Made by a program: the position numbers and the translations under genes. Below, piece by piece: positions 25,399 through 34,360 of a DNA stretch of 64,000 nt (position 1 is its first letter; every line of letters begins with the position of its first letter). The notes beneath the pieces are model-generated. The model saw only the letters and a list, made by a program, of their open reading frames with translations. It searched no databases and had not been told where the DNA came from. This stretch comes from Lachnospiraceae bacterium (GTDB lineage: Bacteria; Bacillota; Clostridia; Lachnospirales; Lachnospiraceae). The stretch spans positions 1-64,000 of the forward strand of contig JAEEOO010000017.1 of the NCBI GenBank assembly GCA_016284315.1, written 5' to 3'.

Positions 25399-26484
25399 CT
25401 ACTTTGTGATTCCGACCTTCATTATTATTTCCTGCGCCAATTCATCCAGTGGCGTATGCTGGTCCGACAGTCCCGCTACATCAACACTCTTAGGCATTCC
25501 GTAGATAGTACAGCTTTCCTTGGTCTGAGAGATAACATGGATCTTTTTAACTGCTTTAAGATTCTTGATACCCTCGGTACCATCCGCACCCATTCCGGTC
25601 ATTACCACACATATGATGCTGTCAAACTTGCTGCCCCTAAGGGATTCATACATGTAGTTGGCACAAGGTTTAACACCTTCTCTGGAGGGTTCGTCAGAAA
25701 GATGAATGCTGTATTTTCCGGCTGCACCGGTTACAAGATTCATATGCTTTCCGCCGGGTGCGATATAAACCGTACCCTTTTCGATAACGTCCCCTTCTTT
25801 TGCCTCTACAACATGGATCTCACTAAGAGAATCAAGTCTTTCTGCAAGTGATGCGGTAAATCCGACAGGCATGTGCTGAACTAAAAGCACAGGTGCATCG
25901 AGATTTCCCGGAAGTCTGGGAATAACTGACTGAAGAGCTTTGGGTCCGCCGGTGGAGCTTGCAATAGCAACTATCTTGTTACCCGGAACTCTGTCGGCAG
26001 TTTTCTTGATTATCTCAAGAACTTTCTTGGTCTTGTTTTTCTCTTCCTCTATTTTTTCTTGTGAACGGAAAACAGGGTAGCTACTCGCTACAACACCGCT
26101 CAATATTCTTAAAAAATCTTTGGGGAAAATGCCTTCTTTACACTGATAAGCGTTATCAGGCTTATGGATAAAATCGAGAGCTCCGAGATCAAGGGCATCA
26201 AGGGTAGTCTGGGCTCCCTCTCTGGTATCCGTGCTCGCCATCATGACACGTAGCTGAATTTTTGCTTTCTGAACTTCACGCAAAAACTCAAGACCATTCA
26301 TTTTGGGCATATTAACGTCCAAAACAACCGCATCATATTTGTTCTTGCTTACCAGATCTAAGGCTTCAAGTCCATTAACTGCCTTACCGGCAACTTCAAA
26401 TCTGTCATCGCTTTCGATTATATCACAGAGCACTCTTCTCATGAGTGCAGAGTCATCAACGACGAGAATTTTTTTCTTATCCAT
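25399..26484 (-). CDS. cheB: Chemotaxis methylesterase/response regulator CheB
   Basis: CheB removes methyl groups from chemoreceptors and is activated by CheA. The 361-residue protein has a receiver domain with the phospho-Asp56 in AVVLDVNMPKMNGLEF. The methylesterase domain starts near 165 with VAIASSTGGPKALQ (catalytic Ser), LLVQHMPVGFTASLAERL (His) and VVMTGMGADGTEG (Asp). It stands between the PilZ gene and cheA. Its partner CheR is elsewhere, at 1-388. Confidence 0.96.
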   Translation of the reverse strand: MDKKKILVVDDSALMRRVLCDIIESDDRFEVAGKAVNGLEALDLVSKNKYDAVVLDVNMPKMNGLEFLREVQKAKIQLRVMMASTDTREGAQTTLDALDLGALDFIHKPDNAYQCKEGIFPKDFLRILSGVVASSYPVFRSQEKIEEEKNKTKKVLEIIKKTADRVPGNKIVAIASSTGGPKALQSVIPRLPGNLDAPVLLVQHMPVGFTASLAERLDSLSEIHVVEAKEGDVIEKGTVYIAPGGKHMNLVTGAAGKYSIHLSDEPSREGVKPCANYMYESLRGSKFDSIICVVMTGMGADGTEGIKNLKAVKKIHVISQTKESCTIYGMPKSVDVAGLSDQHTPLDELAQEIIMKVGITK

Positions 26485-26494
26485 GGCAATTTAC

Positions 26495-27220
26495 CTAGCT
26501 CTTTCTGCGTACTTTACGCTCTTCTTCGAAGATAAACTGTATGATCTCTTCCCTGGTTGCTTCGTCTATATTGTAATACTGAACTCTGTGTTCAAAAGTT
26601 CCCGGTCTGTTCTCAAGTTCTCTTACTTCAAGAACCTTTCCCACAAGTTCGTACTGCTTTCTCTCTGTTCCTCTGACTAAATTGTAGCTGCAGTAGATCA
26701 TGCTTCCAAGCTCGTATCGCTGGTTTGACATGAATCTGAGTCCGCCGCCGGATATATCAACGACAACGCTTCGCTTGATGGGACGGTTGGGCTGAAGCCA
26801 TATCTTTGACTTCTGCTGCACTGCGTTGATCTCTTCCTCTTCAAGATTTCTTGCACACATTTCAAGTGCACAGCTGAATCTGTAGAATTCTCTTCTCTGG
26901 TACTTACGAAGGTTACTTGTAAGTTCAATGGCAAGGAAGAACATGCTGTCGGTCTTATATCTGTCAATAACCCTTGCAAAGCACTGATAAAGTCCCGCTT
27001 CGGTATAAACGACTACATTGTACTCCGCGTCAATGGGAAGGAGTATCAATTTGGTCTTTTCCATTGGCATAAGCAGCTCAAGGGTATCTTCAGAGGTAAT
27101 ATCCGATATTTTGGTAGTATATGTTTTGGTGAGCTCGGTTCCGTCATCGGCAAGTCTTACCTTACCTCCCACGGGTGTGAGTTCTACTCTGTCACCTTCT
27201 TTAATAAACTTGTTTATCAT
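26495..27220 (-). CDS. PilZ-domain flagellar brake protein (YcgR-like)
   Basis: This 241-residue protein has an N-terminal YcgR-type domain (about 1-100) and a C-terminal PilZ domain. Cyclic di-GMP-binding motifs are visible: RRxxxR-like QRREFYRF at about 108-115 and DISGGGLRF near 160. It probably binds c-di-GMP and slows or stops the flagellar motor. It lies between flhG and cheB; a related gene (ypfA-like) exists in other Firmicutes, though usually not in the operon. Confidence 0.88.
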   Translation of the reverse strand: MINKFIKEGDRVELTPVGGKVRLADDGTELTKTYTTKISDITSEDTLELLMPMEKTKLILLPIDAEYNVVVYTEAGLYQCFARVIDRYKTDSMFFLAIELTSNLRKYQRREFYRFSCALEMCARNLEEEEINAVQQKSKIWLQPNRPIKRSVVVDISGGGLRFMSNQRYELGSMIYCSYNLVRGTERKQYELVGKVLEVRELENRPGTFEHRVQYYNIDEATREEIIQFIFEEERKVRRKS

Positions 27221-27238
27221 ATGGTGTCTCCTTGCTAT

Positions 27239-28132
27239 TTATTCCCCGCCGTAGATCCTGGGTCTTTTCCCCATAATATGCTGGAAGAATGCAGCCATTC
27301 CTCTGTTGCCTCCCGCAAGTTCATTTTCTTTGTCGAGAAGCTTTGCTGCTATATGCTCGTATGCCTGTGATGATTTGGCATTGGGATTTGCCAGCGATAC
27401 AGGGATCTGGGCCATTACCGCCCTCATGAGCATATTGTCCTGGGGAATGCTTCCAAGATAGCTCATGGGCAATTTCAAAAATCTTTGAACTACCGAGTAA
27501 AGCTTTCTGAAAAGAAGCTGGCCTTCTTCTTCCTTCTCCACTCTGTTGGCGATCATTTTGATCTGAGTGTTCTGCTGGTTAAATCTCGGATGTCTGCAAA
27601 GAGCTTTAAGCAATGAATACGAGTCTGTGATACTGGTGGGCTCCGGTGTTGTCATCAGCAGGATTTCTCCGCTGGCAACAAGAAATTCCAAAACCGCATC
27701 GGATATTCCCGCTCCGGTATCAACTATTATTATATCAGCAATTGCGTCAAGTTGGGCAAGATTACTGATAATATAATTAAGATAATCAACACTTAAGTTG
27801 CTCATGCCTGCGATTCCCGATCCGCCGGAGATAAATCCAACCTCCGCAGGGCCCCAGGTAATGATATCCGTAATACTCTTTCCCTGATATATAAGGTCGC
27901 AAAGATTATGCTTGGGTACAGCGCCAAACATGATCTCAATGTTGGCAAGTCCAAAATCCGCATCAAGAATGATAACTCTCTTACCCATCTTTCTGAAATG
28001 GATAGCGAGGTTGATGGCAGTATTGGATTTACCTACACCGCCCTTGCCACTGGTTATGGTAATAACACGTGCAAGAGGCTTTGCTTGTTCTTGTGCTTTT
28101 TTAAGTCTTAAGCTTTCTGCCTGATCCATCAT
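27239..28132 (-). CDS. flhG: Flagellar number regulator FlhG (MinD-like ATPase)
   Basis: This 297-residue MinD/ParA-type ATPase acts with FlhF to set flagellar number and position. The deviant Walker A motif TSGKGGVGKSNTAINLA is near residue 27, DADFGLANIEIMFG near 58, and IIIVDTGAGISDAVLEF near 130. The N-terminal DQAESLRLK resembles the short DQAxxLR motif by which FlhG activates FlhF. It follows flhF by 32 bases, with AAAGGAG before the ATG. Confidence 0.94.
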   Translation of the reverse strand: MMDQAESLRLKKAQEQAKPLARVITITSGKGGVGKSNTAINLAIHFRKMGKRVIILDADFGLANIEIMFGAVPKHNLCDLIYQGKSITDIITWGPAEVGFISGGSGIAGMSNLSVDYLNYIISNLAQLDAIADIIIVDTGAGISDAVLEFLVASGEILLMTTPEPTSITDSYSLLKALCRHPRFNQQNTQIKMIANRVEKEEEGQLLFRKLYSVVQRFLKLPMSYLGSIPQDNMLMRAVMAQIPVSLANPNAKSSQAYEHIAAKLLDKENELAGGNRGMAAFFQHIMGKRPRIYGGE

Positions 28133-28164
28133 AACTCCTTTAGTACTCCCCCAATATCAATCAA

Positions 28165-29490
28165 CTACTGCTTTCCACCGAGAAGCTGTTTAACAGTCTT
28201 CTGCGGGTTAAAGGCCTCAATGTCATCAGGCACGTTCTGTCCATTGGTTATATATGCAATAGTTGCCCCCGATTCACATCTCATGTTATAAACGTTGCCG
28301 CACTCACCGGTCTCATCCAGCTTTGTAAAGATAAGCTGATAATCCGAGATTTCACGATAGTTGTCGGCGATCTTCTTAAGGTCTTTGTATTTTGTGGTTG
28401 CAGAAAGGACAAGGAATGTCTGAGTCTCAAGTTCTTCCGCTACCTTTAAAAATTCCTTCTGCTTGTTAAGAAGTTCCTCGTTTCTGTGGGAGTGTCCCGC
28501 AGAGTCTACGAAGATGTATTCGCAATCTGCGAAATCCTCGAAAGCTTTTGTAAGCTCTTCGGGCTCATAGATAACGCGGAAGGGAACACCAAGAATTCCG
28601 GCGTAGGTCCTTAACTGATCTGTTGCCGCAATACGGTATGTATCCGTTGTAAGAAGCGCCACCTTCTTCTTCTCGTTAAGGGAATAGCTGCTGGCGATCT
28701 TAGCGATGGTAGTTGTTTTTCCGACTCCGGTGGGACCGATAAAGAAACATACCTTGGGCCCTTTTGTCGAAGGCAGGATTCCGTCAGACTTACCGAATTT
28801 AAGGATCATCTTCTGATAAATGTTTCCGAGGATATAATCCATGGATACTCCGGGCTTCTTATACTTCTCGGCTTCAGCAATGATCTCTCCGGCGTACTTT
28901 TCATCTACTTCCTTGTCGATCATTGTGTTGTAAAGCAGTTTTAAGAATCTGTCCACTTCCTTCTCCTGCTCGTCAAGCTCTTCTCTGATAGCCTTATCTC
29001 CGTTTTCATGGTCAACGGCTTTTCCGGCCTTGTCAGCGTTGTCTCTTGCAAGTCCGAGAGCAGCATGTTCTCTGTTGATCTGGTACTCGATAAGGTTCTG
29101 AAGATTATCAAGTTTTTTCTCAAGTACCTGATTGTCTGTAGCAGGAGTTGAAGGAGCGGGTGAAGTCTCAGGTCCGATGCCTGTACGGGCTCCGGCTGCG
29201 GCTACAACTGCTGTTGCCACATCCGTCTTGTCCTTCACGGAATTCTTTTCCTGAGCCACTTTTTCCTGTGCTGCCACTTGAGCTTGGGCGATCTTCCTGA
29301 TCTGTCTCAAAGGCTCTTCCTCATCCTCTTTTGCTGCGGTAAGCTCAACTTGCTTTTTACGCAGGAAAGAGAATGCTCCCTTGGGCTTCACGTACTTAAG
29401 ATTCATAATAACGAAGCCGTCGCCTAATTCCTTCTTTGCCATTTCGTTGGCTTCGCTCTCGGTTTTTGCAGTAAATTTTCTAATAATCAT
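28165..29490 (-). CDS. flhF: Flagellar biosynthesis GTPase FlhF
   Basis: This 441-residue SRP-type GTPase sets the site of flagellum assembly. The N-terminal basic domain begins MIIRKFTAKTESEANEMAKK. A long Ala-rich linker (about 65-125) and helical N domain follow. The G domain has the P-loop IGPTGVGKTTTIAK at about 251-264, LLTTDTYRIAATDQLRTYA and IFVDSAGHSHRN. The third motif reads SAGH rather than the usual TAGR. The gene begins one base after the flhA stop codon, with only a weak ribosome site, so coupling is likely. Confidence 0.94.
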   Translation of the reverse strand: MIIRKFTAKTESEANEMAKKELGDGFVIMNLKYVKPKGAFSFLRKKQVELTAAKEDEEEPLRQIRKIAQAQVAAQEKVAQEKNSVKDKTDVATAVVAAAGARTGIGPETSPAPSTPATDNQVLEKKLDNLQNLIEYQINREHAALGLARDNADKAGKAVDHENGDKAIREELDEQEKEVDRFLKLLYNTMIDKEVDEKYAGEIIAEAEKYKKPGVSMDYILGNIYQKMILKFGKSDGILPSTKGPKVCFFIGPTGVGKTTTIAKIASSYSLNEKKKVALLTTDTYRIAATDQLRTYAGILGVPFRVIYEPEELTKAFEDFADCEYIFVDSAGHSHRNEELLNKQKEFLKVAEELETQTFLVLSATTKYKDLKKIADNYREISDYQLIFTKLDETGECGNVYNMRCESGATIAYITNGQNVPDDIEAFNPQKTVKQLLGGKQ

Positions 29491-29491
29491 C

Positions 29492-31543
29492 TTATGCTGT
29501 TACCATTCCTACTGACTGAAGTTCCACGTTCGACTCAATCTCATTATATGAAACAACCGCTAAATCTCTGTAATAATCTTCTGTCATTCGTTTGAAGTAC
29601 ATACGGACAATTGGAGAAGTAATAACAATAGGTGTTTTTCCAAGGTTCTCCAGCTTTTCCACTTCCTTGCCCACGGATTCCATGATCGCTCTCGATCTCT
29701 GAGGATCCATGTTGAGAAAAGCTCCCGTTTCGGTCTGCTTAACGCTTCCCATGATCTCCTGCTCAATCTTGGGATCCAGAGTTACTACACTGCTGGTCTC
29801 ATTGGCAGGGAAATATTTGATTGAGATTGCTCTCTTAAGCGCCTGACGGACATACTCTGTAAGGATGTCCGTATCTCTTGTTGTCTGTGCATAGTCCGCA
29901 AGAGTCTCCAGGATAGTAAGCAGGTCTCTGATAGATATGCCTTCCCGCAGAAGGTTCTGAAGAACTTTCTGGATCTCGCCGAGTCCAAGAAGCTTTGGAG
30001 TAAGCTCCTCCACAAGGGCAGGATTGGAATCTTTGAGATTGTTGAGAAGACTCTGTACATCCTGACGGGTAAGAAGTTCGTCGATGTGCTGACGAATGAT
30101 CTCCGTAAGATGAGTTGCTATGATGGAAGGTGGATCGACAACGGTATATCCAAGGCTCTCCGCTCTCTCCCTCTGACCTTCGGTTATCCATGTTGCGGGT
30201 AAATGGAAGGAAGGCTCAAAGGTAGGAATACCGGTGATCTCTTCTTCAACATATCCGGGGTTCATGGCCATATAGTGATCGAAAAGTATCTCACCTTCAC
30301 TGACCTGAATTCCCTTGATCTTTATTATATACTGATTGGGGTTCAGCTGTATATTATCTCTTAATCGGATAATAGGAACAACTGTACCAAGTTCCAGAGC
30401 GATCTGTCTTCTGATCATAACGACACGGTCAAGAAGGTCACCGCCCTGATTAACATCCGCAAGGGGAATGATACCGTAACCAAATTCCAGCTCGATGGGG
30501 TCCACCGCAAGAAGGGAGTTGACGTTCTCGGGCTGTCTGATCTCTTCTGCCTCCTGCTCCTCTTCGCTGACTTCTGTCTCGATGGCAGCGATCTTTGCCT
30601 TTCTGGAAGTATTCCATCCAAGGAAAACAAACAAAAGAGCCAAGGGAACAAAAATGTACCAGGGGAGGGGTGTAAATGCACCAAGAAATGCAAGTACAAA
30701 GCCGACTATGAACAGGGCCTGGCTTCTCTTAAACAGCTGATTGAGAATTGTAGGTCCAAAGTCTTCGGTCTTGGCACCTTTGGTTACAAGTATACCTGTT
30801 GATAACGCTGTCATCAGTGAAGGGATCTGGGATACAAGTCCATCACCGATGGTTAATATCGCATATTTGTCAAGAGCTGCTGTTATTGAAAGGCCACCTC
30901 TTAACATACCCATGGCGATACCGCCGATAAGGTTTATGAATGTAATGATAAGACCTGCGGTTGCATCTCCTTTAACGTACTTGGTGGCACCGTCCATGGA
31001 ACCGAAGAAACTTGCCTCTTCCTGGATCTTATCTCTTCTTCTCTTTGCTTCCGCATCATCGATGGCGCCGGTGTTTAAGTCGGCGTCGATAGCCATCTGT
31101 TTACCGGGCATAGCGTCCAAGGTAAATCTTGCGGTTACTTCGGATACACGCTCGGAACCTTTGTTGATGACCATGAACTGAACGATGATCAGAATGATGA
31201 ATACGATTATTCCGACGATCAGGTCGCCTCCGCCTACAAATCCACCGAAGGTGTCAATGACTTTACCTGCATCTCCCCTCAAAAGTATAAGTCTGGTAGA
31301 TGAGGTATTAAGACCAATCCTAAATACGGTGGTAAACAAAAGTAAGGTAGGGAAGAAGGACATATCCAAAACTTCCGGAGCAAACATTGTGCCGAACATG
31401 ATGGTCATGGATACGGCAATATCTATGGCAAGGAGGACATCCAAAAGCCCGGCGGGCATGGGGATAATGAGCATGACGATGGCGACGACGATGTAGATCG
31501 CGACCGCGAAGTCTTTTATGTGAAGCTTTTTCAAAAAGTTCAT
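29492..31543 (-). CDS. flhA: Flagellar export gate protein FlhA
   Basis: FlhA is the main export-gate subunit and substrate docking site. The 683-residue protein has about eight N-terminal membrane segments. The cytoplasmic FHIPEP loop has RFTLDAMPGKQMAIDADLN near residue 140 and GAIDDAEAKRRRDKIQEEA. The C-terminal docking domain spans about 345-683. The distance to flhB upstream is about 510 bp, unlike the tight spacing elsewhere, because repeats lie between. Confidence 0.96.
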   Translation of the reverse strand: MNFLKKLHIKDFAVAIYIVVAIVMLIIPMPAGLLDVLLAIDIAVSMTIMFGTMFAPEVLDMSFFPTLLLFTTVFRIGLNTSSTRLILLRGDAGKVIDTFGGFVGGGDLIVGIIVFIILIIVQFMVINKGSERVSEVTARFTLDAMPGKQMAIDADLNTGAIDDAEAKRRRDKIQEEASFFGSMDGATKYVKGDATAGLIITFINLIGGIAMGMLRGGLSITAALDKYAILTIGDGLVSQIPSLMTALSTGILVTKGAKTEDFGPTILNQLFKRSQALFIVGFVLAFLGAFTPLPWYIFVPLALLFVFLGWNTSRKAKIAAIETEVSEEEQEAEEIRQPENVNSLLAVDPIELEFGYGIIPLADVNQGGDLLDRVVMIRRQIALELGTVVPIIRLRDNIQLNPNQYIIKIKGIQVSEGEILFDHYMAMNPGYVEEEITGIPTFEPSFHLPATWITEGQRERAESLGYTVVDPPSIIATHLTEIIRQHIDELLTRQDVQSLLNNLKDSNPALVEELTPKLLGLGEIQKVLQNLLREGISIRDLLTILETLADYAQTTRDTDILTEYVRQALKRAISIKYFPANETSSVVTLDPKIEQEIMGSVKQTETGAFLNMDPQRSRAIMESVGKEVEKLENLGKTPIVITSPIVRMYFKRMTEDYYRDLAVVSYNEIESNVELQSVGMVTA

Positions 31544-31599
31544 TATCTCTCCTCCTTTCTTTCATGATTTCTATATTTCTCGTTTTTTTATTTCTCGGT

Positions 31600-31835
31600 G
31601 TGGTTCCGGCAAGTTGGTTCTTCGCTACGATTCCGCTACTAAGCTCGAGCCACTTTGCTAAATTCAAAATCGCCCTGCAATTCATCTTGCCTCAGCAAGA
31701 TGACCGCCCCAAGGCGGGCAACGCCATTTACTGGCGTTGCAGGACTCGCAACGCTCGCCTCATCATGGCGAGCTGCTCAAACATTATCGCAGGAACGATT
31801 TACGCACGTGTCTCTTGCTAAGTGCTCCATCTACC
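31600..31835. repeat. Hairpin-rich intergenic element between flhB and flhA
   Basis: This GC-richer non-coding stretch has four consecutive short-loop hairpins: CATCTTGC-CTCA-GCAAGATG (31683-31702), CCGCC-CCAA-GGCGG (31704-31717), GCAACGCCA-TTTAC-TGGCGTTGC (31718-31740) and GCTCGCC-TCATCAT-GGCGAGC (31753-31773). The block is flanked by ACTAAGCTC and GCTAAGTGC, short motifs also found around the small hairpin in repeat copy A. No reading frame of note is present. I infer a structured RNA or repeat insertion related to its neighbour at 31886; boundaries are approximate. Confidence 0.6.
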
Positions 31836-31885
31836 CGCTCAGATACCAATCTTACCGCACCCGCACCTTGAGATTGTGATAAACA

Positions 31886-32039
31886 GGCGGAGACTGTGAG
31901 CTATATGTGTGAAGGCAGCATGTCCGAGGCCGGTACTTAACGAAAACAAGCGGAAGCGCAGTTTGAGTTTAGTTCCGCTGCCACGAGGACCTGAAGCCGA
32001 GAGGCGGTGCCTGAACACATATACTCGCAGTAGGCCGCC
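31886..32039 (-). repeat. Structured dispersed repeat, copy B (flhB-flhA gap)
   Basis: Copy B is a 154-bp element, inverted relative to copies A and C, so it is in the sense of the flagellar operon. It has GGCGG-CCTA and TCT-CCGCC ends, arms CTGCGAGTATATGTG and CACATATAGCTCACAG that pair, and the core CACCGCCTCTCGGCTTCAGG. It also has a small stem AAAC/GTTT, and GTTAAGTACCGGCCTCGGAC. The core is almost identical to copy C while the arms are unrelated. It begins 16 bases after the flhB stop codon. Confidence 0.82.
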
Positions 32040-32055
32040 GTCGCTTATAAAGCAT

Positions 32056-33165
32056 CTAAACCTTCCCCTGCAAGTGGTAGACGAAGGCGAGGACTTCGGC
32101 GACGGCTTGATAGAGCTCCGGCGGGATGGCCTGACCGATGTCTACGTTGTGGTAGAGCATTCGGGCGAGAGGTTTGTTCTCAACGATGTGGATGGAGTTT
32201 TCCTTTGCCACATCTTTGATCCTCTGGGCCAGATATCCTTCACCCTTTGCTATAACCATCGGTGCGTCGATGATCTTGGGATCGTATCTGATAGCAACTG
32301 CATAATGGGTAGGGTTTGTGATTACGACATCCGCTTTGGGAAGGTCCTGCATCATACGACGGCGGGATGCTTCCATCATCTTCTGTCTGATCTTACCTTT
32401 GATCTGGGGATCACCTTCCATCTGTTTGTACTCGTCTTTGACTTCCTGTTTGGTCATCTTCATATCTTTTGAAAACTTCCACTTCTGATAACCAAAGTCT
32501 ATTCCGGCAATGACGATATAAAGTGCTGAGATCCTTATTCCAAGATCAGTTACCAATTTACCGACTATGCTGAGAGATTCCAAAAATTCTTTTTCATAAA
32601 AAGAAAATATGATCCCAATATTCTTGCTTACATAGTTGTATGCCACCACTCCGATAAGTGTCAGTTTAAGCAGTGACTTTAAAAGTTCCATTACAGAGTT
32701 TAAAGAAAATATCCTCTTAAAACCTGAAATGGGATTGATCTTATTAAACTTTGGCTTTAAGGTCTTTCCCGTGGGTTTCCACTTAACCTGGAAAAGGTCT
32801 GAAGCGAAAGCGATGGCAAAACCAATGGCAAGTATTGGAAGAATGATCATGATAATGCTGTAGATCATTCTCCTGAAAACCATATTTGTATCGTTTACCG
32901 GCATCTGTCCGTTCCAGAAAACGACAACGTTAGAGATTTCACTGTAAAAAACGGAAAAATTATTTAAAAGATTTCCGCCGATATACCCCATAAGAACTTT
33001 TAGAACCAGAAAGACTCCGATTAGTCCGAGACAGTTTGCCACTTCTCTGCTCTTGGCTACCTGACCTTCTTTACGGGCATCGCTTAATTTTTTATCTGTG
33101 GCGGGCTCTGTTTTTTCTCCGCCCTGACCTTCAGCAAAGAAAGTCAGACTATATTCAAAAACCAT
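32056..33165 (-). CDS. flhB: Flagellar export switch protein FlhB
   Basis: FlhB switches the export apparatus from hook to filament substrates. The 369-residue protein has four membrane segments in residues 45-225 and a cytoplasmic domain with the self-cleavage motif NPTH at 284-287 in DVVITNPTHYAVAIRY. KTEPATDKKLSDARKEGQVA near the start is also typical. The ATG follows GGGAGG. Length is normal. The adjacent repeats lie after its stop codon and do not disturb the protein. Confidence 0.96.
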   Translation of the reverse strand: MVFEYSLTFFAEGQGGEKTEPATDKKLSDARKEGQVAKSREVANCLGLIGVFLVLKVLMGYIGGNLLNNFSVFYSEISNVVVFWNGQMPVNDTNMVFRRMIYSIIMIILPILAIGFAIAFASDLFQVKWKPTGKTLKPKFNKINPISGFKRIFSLNSVMELLKSLLKLTLIGVVAYNYVSKNIGIIFSFYEKEFLESLSIVGKLVTDLGIRISALYIVIAGIDFGYQKWKFSKDMKMTKQEVKDEYKQMEGDPQIKGKIRQKMMEASRRRMMQDLPKADVVITNPTHYAVAIRYDPKIIDAPMVIAKGEGYLAQRIKDVAKENSIHIVENKPLARMLYHNVDIGQAIPPELYQAVAEVLAFVYHLQGKV

Positions 33166-33190
33166 AATCAGACCTCCCTGCCTCTAAGAA

Positions 33191-33973
33191 TTACGACATC
33201 GCTTGAACGAACAGTACCATCATCTTCTTCATTTCGTCGTATATCATATCTGCCATAGTGGGCAAAAGTGATGTTGTTAAGAAGAGGACTCCCAGTCCAA
33301 CGATTATCTTTAACTGTACACCTACGGCAAACATGTTCATCTGGGGTGAAACCTTTGCCATGATACCAAGAACGGCATTCAGCATAAGCATTGCCGCAAA
33401 TATGGGAAGCATTATCCTAAATCCGATGAGTATATAATCCGTCATGAATGTGATAGCGGAATTCACCAGCTTTTCGGAATTAAAGATAGCTCCGTTTATG
33501 GGTATCAATGTAAATGTATCCTTTAATGCTCCAAGTAAATATATATATAATCCACTGGCAAGCATCATAAGGTTAAAGGAATAGTTGTATATACCACCGG
33601 TTATTGTTGATGTCTGTCTTGTTGCGGGATCAAGGATCTGGACCATGGTAAGTCCCGCTTCCATGTCGGAAACTGTACCTGCAAAGTTTAATATACTTAA
33701 ACAGATATTTGCCGATAGACCAATGAGAAGGCCCACAACTGCTTCTTTTATTACAATTATCGCCAGTTCAACAAGAGATTCCGTAACAACTGCTTGTGAA
33801 GGCGTAAGGGTATTGTAAAGGATGTAAGATATGAACAGACTCAGGATGACTCTCACGTTTCTCGGAGTATTGGTCATACTGAAAAACGGAGCTATATACA
33901 CGAACATGCTCACTCTTACAAATATCAGCAGAAAATATTCAAGATCGTAAAATGAAAATGAATAATCTATCAT
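33191..33973 (-). CDS. fliR: Flagellar export protein FliR
   Basis: FliR is a membrane component of the export channel with FliP and FliQ. The 260-residue protein has about six hydrophobic segments and the conserved FVRVSMFVYIAPFFS near residue 18. FAGTVSDMEAGLTMVQILDP lies near 95 and GIMAKVSPQMNMFAVGVQLK near 205. Its start overlaps the fliQ stop by 4 bases (ATGA), indicating coupling. Confidence 0.95.
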   Translation of the reverse strand: MIDYSFSFYDLEYFLLIFVRVSMFVYIAPFFSMTNTPRNVRVILSLFISYILYNTLTPSQAVVTESLVELAIIVIKEAVVGLLIGLSANICLSILNFAGTVSDMEAGLTMVQILDPATRQTSTITGGIYNYSFNLMMLASGLYIYLLGALKDTFTLIPINGAIFNSEKLVNSAITFMTDYILIGFRIMLPIFAAMLMLNAVLGIMAKVSPQMNMFAVGVQLKIIVGLGVLFLTTSLLPTMADMIYDEMKKMMVLFVQAMS

Positions 33974-34242
33974 CTGTGTACATAATAGCTAAAAGTAGTC
34001 CAAAGCCCTTTAGCATATTCAACCATAGTGTTCATCATCCAGCCGCCGAGTATCATCAGGGTCAGGAAAATTCCGATAAGCTTGGGAACAAATGTAAGTG
34101 TCTGTTCCTGAATGGACGTTACCGTCTGAAAGATACTGACAATAAGACCAATGGCCATTGATACAAGCAAAAGAGGAAGAGCTGTCTCAAGAATAACATA
34201 AAGCCCTTGCCTCACCATTTCGGTAACTGCTTCTGTTGTCAT
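33970..34242 (-). CDS. fliQ: Flagellar export protein FliQ
   Basis: A 90-residue protein with two membrane helices. VILETALPLLLVSMAIGLIV and SIFQTVTSIQEQTLTFVPKL are the family signature. It forms the export channel with FliP and FliR. GGAGG precedes the ATG. It is separated from fliP by 118 bp that contain a strong hairpin. Confidence 0.95.
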   Translation of the reverse strand: MTTEAVTEMVRQGLYVILETALPLLLVSMAIGLIVSIFQTVTSIQEQTLTFVPKLIGIFLTLMILGGWMMNTMVEYAKGLWTTFSYYVHR

Positions 34243-34332
34243 AGTACGCTCCTCCTTTCCCGGAATTTTGATTATTTTCGAATATAAAATTTGAATATAA
34301 AAAAACGTTCTTGCCTTCTTTAACGCTCTTTA

Positions 34333-34359
34333 GCCGGGCTTCAATAACTGAATCCCGGC
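34333..34359 (-). other. Intercistronic hairpin after fliP
   Basis: The minus strand carries GCCGGG-A-TTCA, loop GTTAT, TGAA-G-CCCGGC, starting one base after the fliP stop codon. No T tract follows, so it is more likely a stabilising or processing hairpin within the operon than a terminator. Confidence 0.55.
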
Positions 34360-34360
34360 A

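Noticed and set aside
31544-32055. Insertion sequence between flhB and flhA
   Set aside because: No transposase reading frame or clear target duplication is visible; only non-coding structured repeats are present.
31564-32472. Overlapping plus-strand frames in and beyond the flhB-flhA gap
   Set aside because: They span the structured repeats or lie antisense to flhB and show no domain or ribosome site.
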